NCBI RefSeq assembly: GCF_032854445.1
Contig: NC_088295.1
Span: forward strand, 33,345,385 to 33,409,384
Reading direction: 5' to 3'
From: Liolophura sinensis
Taxonomy: Eukaryota; Mollusca; Polyplacophora; Chitonida; Chitonidae
DNA: 64,000 nucleotides
Of the stretch, positions 48,401 to 55,552 are shown in pieces. Under the pieces are notes generated by a model. It was not told where the DNA came from, ran no database searches, and saw only the letters and a program-made list of their open reading frames with translations. The position numbers and the translations under genes were made by a program. How positions within the stretch are numbered: the stretch's first letter is position 1; each line of letters begins with the position of its first letter.

Positions 48401-50421
48401 ATTGTGATGAAATACGTAGAATAACGGAGCCATTGTGATGGAATACATCGAGTCGAATAGCAGATATAGAGCGATTTTGGTGCGATACACCGAATTGTAG
48501 AATAACGGAATGATTATGATGCGTTACGAAGAATTGTAGAATAACAAAGTGATTGTGGTGCGATACACCAAGTAGAATAGCAGATACGCCAATTACACAA
48601 TAGCGGAGCGATTGTGATGCGATACGTCGAAGTGTAGAATAAAGAAACTGTTGTGGTGCGATACTCCAAATTTAGAAGAACGAAGCGATTGTTGTGCGAC
48701 ACGCCGTTCGCGAATTGTAAAATAACGAAGCGTTGTGGTAAGATACGTCGTTCGCGAATTGTAGAATAACGAAGCGATTGTGGTGCGAAGCGGCGAACTT
48801 TAAAAATGTCTCTACATACGATCGAGTCAAGAAGTTTGGATATGTTCAATACATGTATAAATACAGATGTTTTAATATGTTTCCGTCTTTCAAGTGCATT
48901 TCATATTTTGGCCGCATGAGTACACCCCTTTAGTCAACAGCTTAATAACATTCATGAGAAGAGCCAATCATTCATCGGGTTGTTTCACGTGTCTTAGCTC
49001 TATCGAGTCTGAAACTAGGGTGACACACTAAGTGAGAATTTGTCTACATTATCTGTCCTGTTTTCACATCCATAGCGGGTACGCATGTAAAACTTGTTTC
49101 TATAGTTTCTGCTTCAGCTAAGGCATTTTGTGTGAAAAAACATTTAACCACATCGACAGAGGAAACAACTGTAACAACAATCATCAGCTCCTCGACCACC
49201 ATAAACTCGCCGAATACAACAAACGCTAGTGTTACCATTCCAACTACCACGGACGAAATGTCTACATCTGGCACTACCGTTCTGGAAACCACCGTGGAAG
49301 ATGAGGACACGACCACCACTACAGAACTGAGCCCAACACCGTATCTGTCCACAACCACTCAATCCACACCTGAAAGTAGCACTATCACTACTACCACAAC
49401 AACTAAAGTAAGTAAACTCAAGCCCAAAACGACGATTGTACATCACACAGTCTACTGATACCATAATACCCGAAGGAATTTCACGCATATCATTGTGGAG
49501 GTGATGGAATAGGGAACAGCTTCATTATGCACCAGGGCATATAGCGCCTTTGTTACCAAGGCTGCATAGAAAGATTCTTTATCTTTGAACAAAAATCATC
49601 TGTGGTAAAAATTTTAAAAAATGCAGGCCACATAGAATTGAGAATTTAAAAAAGTAAGGTTGTATTTGTCATATAATCGCACACATATGCAAATCAGTAT
49701 AACTGGGTTGTGTGTCGCGGTATATTATTTTCTCTCACTAGATAATCAGCCGTATATTTCCGCAGGGAAAATTTTGAAGATATCACTAATTTTTATATTG
49801 TTTTAGCATTCAAACACACCCAAATGAACTTTAGAAATATACATACCTGAAAATTTTGCCACATTTTCTTTCACTTGTGGGATTCCGCGCCATCACATGT
49901 CAAATGTTGGCAATCTCCTCAAACATCCGTATATGGCCTACCTGAGAACATGCTAGAATTCTTTTCAAAGTATGTGAACTGTTTTGTTTAAATGTGTAGA
50001 AAGATTTATCAAGGAAATTCTACACCCTTGGCTATAGAACCATTGAGCTATATCAGTCGGAGCTTATTTGTTTACATTTCAGCCATCTCAGTTTGCCTGT
50101 AACACGAGTTGTAACTGTCGATGTGACTGTGTGAAGACAGTTTACGTGTCTCAGGACGAGTGGATGTTGGCCAAGGAGAGCAAATCTCGCTGGATCTCGT
50201 CAATCCTAGAGGATCTAACTCCCAATAAGTCGTCATTATCGTCCACGAGACGGCGATACAAAAGTGCCGAAGACCCCCGAGAGTCCGTCACGACGATTGG
50301 TTCCCTGGGGGTGATTTTCCTTGTGATAGTATTCACCGGGATACTCCTGCTAGATATGTCGGCTCTTATCACAGATCTCAATATGCTCATCTTAAATCTT
50401 CGACATGTTTTTCACCGTTAA
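30350..50421 (+). CDS. Gene span: two-CTLD, mucin-stalk, transmembrane lectin-like receptor
   Basis: Nine exons join in frame: 30350-30422, 31639-31819, 32745-32962, 34723-34848, 40422-40575, 41487-41725, 42316-42432, 49076-49407 and 50083-50421 (1779 nt, 592 aa). Order: signal peptide, CTLD1, Cys-rich module, CTLD2, Cys-rich module, Thr/Ser-rich mucin stalk (about 395-480), a CNTSCNCRCDC segment, and one transmembrane helix (about 550-572) with a short tail. This predicts a type I cell-surface glycoprotein that binds a ligand outside the cell. Sugar binding by the classical calcium site is doubtful because neither CTLD shows EPN/QPD. Both CTLDs have the same split-exon phases (1-2, 2-1), as expected from internal domain duplication. 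Introns after exons 4 and 7 are long (5.6 and 6.6 kb), so unseen exons there are possible. Confidence 0.85.
30608..30896 (-). mobile_element. SINE-1, complete, with 12-bp target-site duplication
   Basis: The element body is 30620-30884. It is flanked by identical copies of 'tacatgcataga' at 30608-30619 and 30885-30896, the mark of retrotransposition by target-primed insertion. On the minus strand it starts 'ggggcctccgtggctcagtc' (A box), has 'gtgagttcaagtccag' (B box), then the conserved body and a T/A tail. The best-preserved SINE-1 copy here, inserted in intron 1 of the lectin receptor. Confidence 0.95.
31430..31500 (+). repeat. (ATAC)n tetranucleotide microsatellite
   Basis: About 71 bp of uninterrupted 'catacata'. 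The short open frame through it is an artefact. Confidence 0.98.
31639..31819 (+). CDS. Lectin receptor exon 2: CTLD1, first half
   Basis: Acceptor 'tttctttgtcag', donor GTGAGT, phase 1 in, 2 out. FLFQSLKLSWNDASSVC carries the CTLD helix-1 signature. NQT and NDT are possible N-glycosylation sites. Confidence 0.85.
32078..32195 (-). mobile_element. SINE-1 fragment
   Basis: '(ttta)n', 'attgatgttttactcaagaa', 'cgacggcggctagcattatg', 'agatagagcccgg', then lost. Confidence 0.8.
32275..32570 (+). repeat. Degenerate 23-30-bp tandem repeat
   Basis: Variants of 'gaccagatatgactgtgaaa' repeat about ten times immediately before the intron segment shared with cassette A. Confidence 0.85.
32745..32962 (+). 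CDS. Lectin receptor exon 3: CTLD1, second half
   Basis: Phase 2 in, 1 out, 218 nt. MWLGLVSSSP, EPTWVTCQPYN, WEWRDCSEPHGFAC. It differs from cassette A exon 3 at only a handful of residues, and the ~150 bp of intron before it are also nearly the same (32595-32744 against 25495-25645), so this is a recent duplication or gene conversion. Confidence 0.9.
33366..33432 (+). repeat. (AT)n microsatellite
   Basis: 67 bp of pure AT dinucleotides. A looser AT/AC-rich tract lies at 33065-33105. Confidence 0.98.
34342..34648 (-). mobile_element. SINE-2 copy, full length
   Basis: On the minus strand it begins 'cgtctcggtggcctattggt' (A box), has 'gagtcaagtcataccaaaga' (B-box region), 'ggtgttagtataatttgact' and 'ttttcggcatgatac', and ends 'agtacagcgttaaacc'. 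It sits just upstream of the Cys-rich exon 34723-34848. Confidence 0.8.
34723..34848 (+). CDS. Lectin receptor exon 4: Cys-rich module 1
   Basis: Acceptor 'ctttatcttcag'. Phase 1 in and out (126 nt). SFPTCGQSDVNYCPRSL and five cysteines in 42 residues. The donor is GTCAGA, weaker than the others, so retention or an alternative site is possible. Read-through stops within six codons. Confidence 0.7.
34850..39650. other. Intron of lectin receptor, mostly unique sequence
   Basis: Apart from a ~38-bp tandem repeat at 37445-37580 there is nothing I can identify. The longest minus-strand open frame (37177-37569) runs through that repeat. Confidence 0.55.
37445..37580 (+). repeat. ~38-bp tandem repeat, about four units
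   Basis: 'ctactactagattcaccata' and variants ('cttctagattcttcatacat', 'ctacattctccatacataaa') recur with drift. Confidence 0.75.
39660..39785 (+). mobile_element. Diverged SINE-1 fragment in element orientation
   Basis: 'caccaatcaggtcgccgtga', 'tcatgttggcttcctctctg', 'caggttgctgcagaccttcc' and 'cacggtcgtgaatttccgcc' are recognisable pieces of SINE-1, with a rearranged order near the middle. Confidence 0.5.
40422..40575 (+). CDS. Lectin receptor exon 5: CTLD2, first half
   Basis: Acceptor 'ttattaattcctag', donor GTGAGG, phase 1 in, 2 out. LKLTWNEASQACDWNGLRLA is the helix-1 signature, followed by ILDTEKEQEEYL, the usual 'l..i.s.eE..fl' CTLD segment, better conserved than in CTLD1. Confidence 0.85.
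40650..40855 (+). repeat. Relic of the DED-gene intron element
   Basis: 'tttttacctaattctgttta', 'atgaacagacagaattaaac' and 'gacaacaggtcggatttcgc' align in order with 7010-7200 and 9105-9280. It begins less than 100 bp after the CTLD2 exon, so a sequence family shared with the DED gene introns has spread to this locus. Confidence 0.6.
41487..41725 (+). CDS. Lectin receptor exon 6: CTLD2, second half
   Basis: Acceptor 'catgtccttttcag', donor GTAAGT, phase 2 in, 1 out (239 nt). LWIGLYRRV (WIGL motif), TPTWVNCNEYF, KLCALMVGG, FEWRDCRERHGFICEE. The closing FICEE is the standard CTLD end. NSS is a possible glycosylation site. It is clearly paralogous to exon 3 but much more diverged than the two cassettes are from each other. 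Confidence 0.9.
42316..42432 (+). CDS. Lectin receptor exon 7: Cys-rich module 2
   Basis: Acceptor 'tttgattttcag', donor GTATGT, phase 1 in and out (117 nt). LHWDRAEDLRSCPDPRANCP then KSLCSEAKEEK. Charged with three Cys. It occupies the same position after a CTLD as exon 4. Confidence 0.7.
43808..44330 (+). repeat. Direct duplication, unit 1
   Basis: Aligns with 44458-44950: 'tttctcgcc.ctatctgt', 'aatcaacctgtttttttttt', 'aatactgtcagt.gaaagta', 'acttaaaacatgtggccaa' and 'gagtggctacactg' occur in the same order about 650 bp apart. Intronic. The 138-codon open frame at 43790-44206 lies in it and is not matched by a frame in the second unit. Confidence 0.85.
44458..44950 (+). repeat. Direct duplication, unit 2
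   Basis: Second copy of the block at 43808-44330, with many substitutions and indels, so the duplication is not recent. Confidence 0.85.
45218..45275 (-). mobile_element. SINE-1 tail fragment, diverged
   Basis: 'ttatttatttcacttttgat', 'gccatacacaagaat', 'cttatgtgaggcca' resemble the SINE-1 tail. Weak. Confidence 0.4.
45539..45638 (+). CDS. Possible unplaced exon in the lectin receptor's long intron
   Basis: 'cggtcagtttttag' before and GTAAGG after enclose an open 100-nt segment. In phase 1 it reads EENWSAWGEPTKFGEMQ and then QCWYEIYCGPR. It would accept exon 7 but leave in phase 2, which the mucin exon cannot take, so another exon (2 in, 1 out) would be needed. It may belong to an alternative isoform or be chance. 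Confidence 0.25.
45880..47780. other. Intron stretch without identified content
   Basis: No array, SINE or supportable exon. A short GC-richer open segment after 'gctgacacag' (46963 on) stops in all phases that the lectin exons could supply. Confidence 0.5.
47790..48800 (-). repeat. ~1-kb degenerate ~39-bp minisatellite
   Basis: Variants of 'gaattgtagaataacggagc' plus 'gattgtggtgcgatacacc' repeat some twenty-five times. It produces several overlapping minus-strand open frames of Ser/Tyr/Ile-rich repeats that are not supported as genes. Confidence 0.9.
49076..49407 (+). CDS. Lectin receptor exon 8: Thr-rich mucin-like stalk
   Basis: Acceptor 'cacatccatag', donor GTAAGT, phase 1 in, 0 out (332 nt). 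After a short segment containing AKAFCVKKHL it is dominated by Thr and Ser (TSTEETTVTTIISSSTT, TTTTTELSPTPYLSTTT). Such segments carry dense O-glycans and hold the lectin domains away from the membrane. NTT and NAS are possible N-glycosylation sites. Confidence 0.8.
50083..50421 (+). CDS. Lectin receptor exon 9: CxC segment, transmembrane helix, stop
   Basis: Acceptor 'gtttacatttcag', phase 0, ends HVFHR then TAA. It starts with FACNTSCNCRCDC, then a charged stretch with RRRYKSAEDPRESV, then the hydrophobic helix SLGVIFLVIVFTGILLL. I recall the arrangement Cys-rich, 'S..D.R.S', hydrophobic helix, 'D' as a recurrent C-terminal anchor in many unrelated molluscan surface proteins; that is from memory. 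The tail after the helix is short and partly hydrophobic. Confidence 0.85.
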   Translation, partial: PSQFACNTSCNCRCDCVKTVYVSQDEWMLAKESKSRWISSILEDLTPNKSSLSSTRRRYKSAEDPRESVTTIGSLGVIFLVIVFTGILLLDMSALITDLNMLILNLRHVFHR

Positions 50422-50462
50422 AGGAACAAACCTCTAAATATCTAAGCAGGTATCACTAAATA

Positions 50463-50875
50463 GACCACTTAAATCTTTGCATAAATATACTTTCATTTAT
50501 TTTTTTTACATTTTTGGGAAGAGAATTAAAGGCTTTCAAATATTTTAATTCTACGGTGGGCTTTATGGACGATACATACTGTCAAAGTTTACGAACTCTG
50601 ACGTCACAGAAAGTTTTTCCAACTTTAATCACGACACTGAATGCTGGAATAACTCCTTTTACCCATGAGTAAAAGATTACTGAAATAATGTTTCTCAAAA
50701 ATTCCTTCCTTCTGGTGAACATCAGGGAAAAAAAATGATGTGACGCCAGAGCTCCTTTCAACACTCTTAAAAAAATCTGAAAATATAAATGAAACTATTT
50801 TTTACGCATAGTTTTCAGTTGTCTGTATGATAAACCTTACTTCACATTTAAGTTTTCTTTTACTTTAAGTAAATG
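50463..50875 (+). mobile_element. Foldback/MITE-like element, copy 2, left end shortened
   Basis: Matches 27655-28164 over most of its length ('cccatgagtaaaagattact', 'aattccttccttctggtgaa', 'ggtgggctttatgg'). The right arm is intact and ends 'cttactttaagt'. The outer left arm is missing. It lies about 40 bp after the lectin receptor's stop codon, so it is probably transcribed as part of the 3' untranslated region. Confidence 0.8.
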
Positions 50876-51238
50876 CCTGTGGCCTTATCGACTTTATTAA
50901 ATAGCGTTCAACGAAGAAGCACGTAGTGCCAAGGTAATTAACCAAGAGTGAGATAATCTTTTTCAAAAAATTTCACAGAATTTAAATATTTAGTGTGATC
51001 GGTTTATGGACAGTGAGGTGGGAATGAATTTGTTGGTATGAAATGCGATACACATGTATTTCGACTCGAAATAAACATAGACTTGCAGTATTTCTTCTTA
51101 ATTTGTGCATGGGATTCTCTACTTCTGAGTGAAAAAGTCCGGCATGTCTATTTTGAAAATTATATAAACGTTGAAATGGTTTGAAAAATGATTTTTATAG
51201 TTGATGGATATTTGATAAACATAACCTCAAAATGATGT

Positions 51239-51429
51239 TAAGGGGATATTTACTGTGTAGTTATATCTGAGGAATATATATTAAGCTATTTTATGATCTA
51301 CTTGTAAGGTTATATTTGCTCAAAAAATTAATCTGTTAATTATAACAGTCTGTTGTCTGAGTGATGCTAGAATGTATTATGTTATTATGATATAATATAT
51401 TCTATCATACTCAACTTAATATCCCCTTA
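51239..51429. mobile_element. 187-bp MITE with 10-bp inverted ends and TA flanks
   Basis: AGGGGATATT at 51241-51250 and its exact reverse complement at 51418-51427 bound an AT-rich segment. A TA dinucleotide lies directly outside each end, as expected for Tc1/mariner-type insertion. Too short to encode anything. Confidence 0.55.
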
Positions 51430-51439
51430 GTCGAATAGA

Positions 51440-54400
51440 ATCTTTATGCTGAATTAATAGAATGTGTGTTATTTGTATAACAGAGCAGTCTGCTACAACC
51501 ATTCAGAATCATTCCAGCCTCACTCGGACAAGAGATTTTATGGTAAAATTAACTTTATGTTTGAATGTGGGTACACATTGTATTAGACACTTTTACGTGT
51601 ATTCCCTTTGGGTTTGCAGATCTAGGATCTGTGGTAGTGGACAATAGCTCTTGATGTCATGTATATGCATGCATTTATAGCCACTGACCTGAACTCTAGT
51701 TAGGCTTACCCGAGTGCAAATTTGTCTAATGTAAATCCATTTAATCCACATCGTGTTGTAATGGTATGAAGTGCTGGCTGCAATTGAAAGCCATGTTTCA
51801 TTGCATTTTCCACTCTATCTTGTTAGATTATTAAGTAAATGAAGGTGTGCAATGTGCAAGTTTTTTAATGTTTGTTCCGTGAGAGGAAATTCAGGGCTCT
51901 GAAAGATGGAATGAACCGTTTATACACTTTTTCATGATTAGAACAGATGATTGTTTAAACAGGATAAACACTCCTTTTGTGTATTTTTATTTTGTAAATT
52001 ATAAATACACTTCATTATTATATTTTGTGTGAAAACAGTGTAAACATCGTAAATGTGGATGCAAAACTATAGCAAACAGAGAGGAGAAATTCTTAACTTC
52101 TGACTAAACAGTGCATATATTATAGATGGGTTATAGTAAATATTTCGTAAAAATCTTACATATTTCGTAATACATGTAGTATTAGTCCTGCACATGTCAG
52201 ACATTCAAATGGGTCGTCCTCAAAAACTGCTTAGTGTCAGCGTGAAGCATTATTTGTGTATATTATTGGGAGAGGAGGTTAGAGTTATTGTACCAACAAT
52301 TGGACAAAATTCTTCCTTTTATAATATTGTAACTTTTAAGTTGCCGTGTTCATGTAAAGATTTAGTATTGCTGTGTTAGTATTTTCGTATTTACATACAC
52401 ATGTAATCTGTTAATACATAATTCAGCACATTCATGAAGTAAGAAAAGAAGCTGGTTTGAAAGAGAATGGGTCGATGAACAAAACCTGGAGAATTGCAAG
52501 GAATTGGCACGCCCAAAGTACAGTTTACGCCAGAATTTGTTACCAGCTGTTTTAAGTTTGATACACTTGGGGGTTATCTTCAGAGTTATAAATAACATAT
52601 TACCTCCTCAAGTAAAACGTCATAAAGTATCAAACGTTTCAAATAATAGTTGTCAATTATCATAGTGTTACATTTATCAGGGAAACCTTACTTACCGGTG
52701 TCCATTGGCTGTGAAGAATACATTTACATACACACACACACACACGCATACATGTATATGTGTGTGTGTTTGTGTTCAAGTAAATAAAAGCAAAGACAAG
52801 CATACTGGAGAATAATCTGCATTTAATTTATTTACAATATATTAACTCGCAATGCGGTGGTTTGGTAATTTTACGTTTGAGCATTTAACAGAGTTTACAG
52901 TATTCAAAACTTCATAGGCCTATGTTTACGTTAGAAGGTCGAAGGAAATAGTATTGGTGTCACGACTGGACCAGATTATCCAAGCCCTAGAAAAGACAAA
53001 GTAGCCTTTATTATTTTTAATACACTACATACGCAGTGTTTACATCAAAAAATAGTTCGTTGCTCCTAAGATACATGACTTTTGCGCCTAATTAAAATTA
53101 CCAACTGTTCACACAATCTGTATATTATCATAATAAAGATAAACTTTTAACATTTAGATTTCTGCTAGGGTACAGCCAAGAAAGCGTGTGTTTATGAAGA
53201 TACAGAGTGCACAACACAACCACCAGACGTGGACAGAATGAATATATTTAAAAAATCAAAAAATACATGAAAACACATTTATACAATTCAATACAATCTT
53301 TTCAATACCGACAGGGGCGAGGGATCTGTAGTTCGATGACACTTGTTGTGGTGCGGCTTTTTTGCAAGTTTATTTTGTACGAAATATAAGACATAGTTTG
53401 GATATATTCAGAATTGTGATTTACAACTCTTTCCTTGCACTTAAAGTGCCTTTAAGAAGTTTTTCTTCGAAATAAAACTGCTCCTGAGAAGCATTTTTCT
53501 TAGGTGCATCACAGTTCCACGAGTTCAGCAACAAAGTAGGTAATTATATCACAGGTTTATAAAGCTCGACTTTCTTGTGAGAAAACACGTTATCTAACAA
53601 CGGAATTCCGGTCATATTAATACAGAAAAGCGAGCTGAAATAGTTCACACAACGTATATGTTGAACTTAAGAATGGGAAATTGCTGGAAAATCGATACAT
53701 AATGTCAAGTGATTTCCTTTTATTCCTGCGGTTTATTATTAAGCTTTATTACACATTGGCCACTGGGCAACAGGGAAACACGATCTGATGAATGCGCGAA
53801 TAAAAAGCCTGGGTGTGAATATATGGTTTCTCATTATTCTGATTACGAGGTAATGAGATCAAAGGCTTGCTTCCAGCAGACCGCCAAATTCAAGTGTCCT
53901 TCGTTTCACGTTCATTTTGGCCACCTGTCTTCACTCACAGACACATAAGATAATATGGCAGATCTGACAGCTTGGTACTTAGTAAAGTCACTGTCTCACT
54001 TCTTCTGTGATGTCGTTGCGTGGTTTCCTCTGGTGGCATGTGATTGGATGTTGATTATCACTGCTCTACCTCATCAGAAAATTGATATCCCTGTTTCCTT
54101 TTTAACTGGGTCAAACGTTTGTTCACTTTTCACAATTGTCTGTGATCTGTATATCCATCTCCCCTCACCCGATGTATTCTAGTGCCCAGTTAGAGACGTT
54201 TCCTTGTGAAAGCTATTACTAGAGACAGAAGGACCAGCCAGGGACTTAGTCTCATCAAGGTAGCATTGCTCTGCGAAAAAAGAAAGGCAACATTCACTTA
54301 AAATTCTCTGATGTGATTAACGTGCAGTCTGTCCTTTGTTTGACAGAGACAAGGTGAGATTTGGGTAAGACAAGTTTGTGGTTAAGTAGACGAAAACTGT

Positions 54401-54550
54401 TCGGTTTGTTTGAATGGTTTAACCAACCCACTTTGTAATTGAAAAACAAGGACAGTTAGTTATGATCATTTGGGCTGATTTTTAAATCACTGGCATTATG
54501 ATTGTTCTTCAAACAAGTAGAGGGTTATAATTATTGGTTATCTTATTGGT
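51440..54550. other. Gene-free stretch
   Basis: No supportable exon. A (CA)n/(TG)n palindromic microsatellite sits at 52722-52773. The rest is AT-rich unique sequence between the convergent lectin and minus-strand genes. Confidence 0.55.
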
Positions 54551-54555
54551 TATAA

Positions 54556-54650
54556 CATTTTTTTCCCACCATGATGCTGGTCGCCGTTGTATAATAAAAT
54601 AATCTTTATATGAGTATGGCGTGAAACACCAATCAAATAATAAAAAAATA
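54556..54650 (+). mobile_element. SINE-1 3' fragment
   Basis: In element orientation: 'cccaccatgatgctggtcgc', 'cgttgtataataaaataatc', 'gagtatggcgtgaaacacca', 'atcaaataataaa'. Confidence 0.8.
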
Positions 54651-54762
54651 TAACATTTGTTTCCATTTGTAGAAGACTGGTGAACCCCTTTGTCCTCACG
54701 GTGACCTTCTAATGACCATGCACTGACACGTAATGATATTTAAACTTCACTTTCGTTTTGTC

Positions 54763-55250
54763 AGATACGTCGTGCCTTTTTCGTTTTGTCAGGAACGGCG
54801 TGTCTTTTTCGGTTTGTCAGATATATGGTGTCTTTTTGTTTTGTCAGATTTGTCGTGTCTTTTTCGCTTTGTCGGATAAGTTGTGTATTTTTCGATTTGT
54901 CAGATATGTCGTGTCTTTTTCGCTTTGTCAGATATGTCATGTGTTTTTCGGTTTGTCAGATACGTCGTGTCTTTTTCGCTTTGTCAGATAGATCGTGTCT
55001 TTTTTGTTTTATCAGATATGTCGCGTGTTTTTCGATTTTTCAGATATGTCGGGTCTTTTTCTGTTTGTCAGATATGTCATGTGTTTTTCGGTTCGTCAGA
55101 TACGTTGCGTCTTTTTCGGTTTGTCAGATATGTCGTGTCTTTTTCGGTTTGTCAGATATGTCATGTGTTTTTCGGTTCGTCAGATACGTCGCGTCTTTTT
55201 CGTTTTGTCAGATATGTCGTGTCTTTTTCGGTTTGTCAGATTATGTCGAA
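54763..55250 (+). repeat. 28-bp minisatellite, about 17 units
   Basis: Unit 'tatgtcgtgtctttttcggt' plus 'ttgtcaga', 28 bp. Because 28 is one more than a multiple of three and the unit has no stop in any frame, all three forward frames stay open across the array and each gives a 28-residue repeat rich in F, V, C and S. No start context, splice sites or domain argue for a gene. The ORFs of 77-163 codons here are artefacts. Confidence 0.95.
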
Positions 55251-55480
55251 TACCACTTTATCAAATACATTCGGTAAAATTATTGCTTTTATTATTTATG
55301 TTTCTTCCGACGTTTACCTGTTGGTATAATTATACATTTCTCAAAAGTCGGTGGAGAGTTTAATAAACGTTCTTCCTTTCTGTGTGTGGAATGATAACAT
55401 CTGACGTCTTCAATGGATTGTCACTTGACTGTTATCATTTACTTTTGTATTTGTTTGGGGCTGTAATTCCTACTCGAGAA

Positions 55481-55552
55481 TTAACCTTGCACTGACGTTA
55501 ATGTGGAGTTTTGATTGGTGGAGGAATCCTGCCACCCGAGAAATCGTCTGAC
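55481..55552 (-). CDS. Unrecognised gene, probable last exon
   Basis: Acceptor 'cagtgggcttag', phase 0, VRRFLGWQDSSTNQNSTLTS then VQG and TAA. An AATAAA on this strand at 55288-55293 could be its polyadenylation signal. A competing frame (minus 55470-55733) lacks a usable acceptor in phase. Confidence 0.35.
   Translation of the reverse strand, partial: VRRFLGWQDSSTNQNSTLTSVQG

Noticed and set aside
47728-48849. Several minus-strand open frames of 65-132 codons
   Set aside because: They lie wholly inside the ~39-bp degenerate array and share its repeat pattern.
49044-49488. Minus-strand open frames rich in Val, Ser and Gly opposite the mucin exon
   Set aside because: Antisense shadow of the ACN-rich Thr codons.
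54758-55363. Phe/Val/Cys-rich open frames of 77-163 codons
   Set aside because: All three forward frames are open because of the 28-bp repeat; no start, splice or domain evidence.
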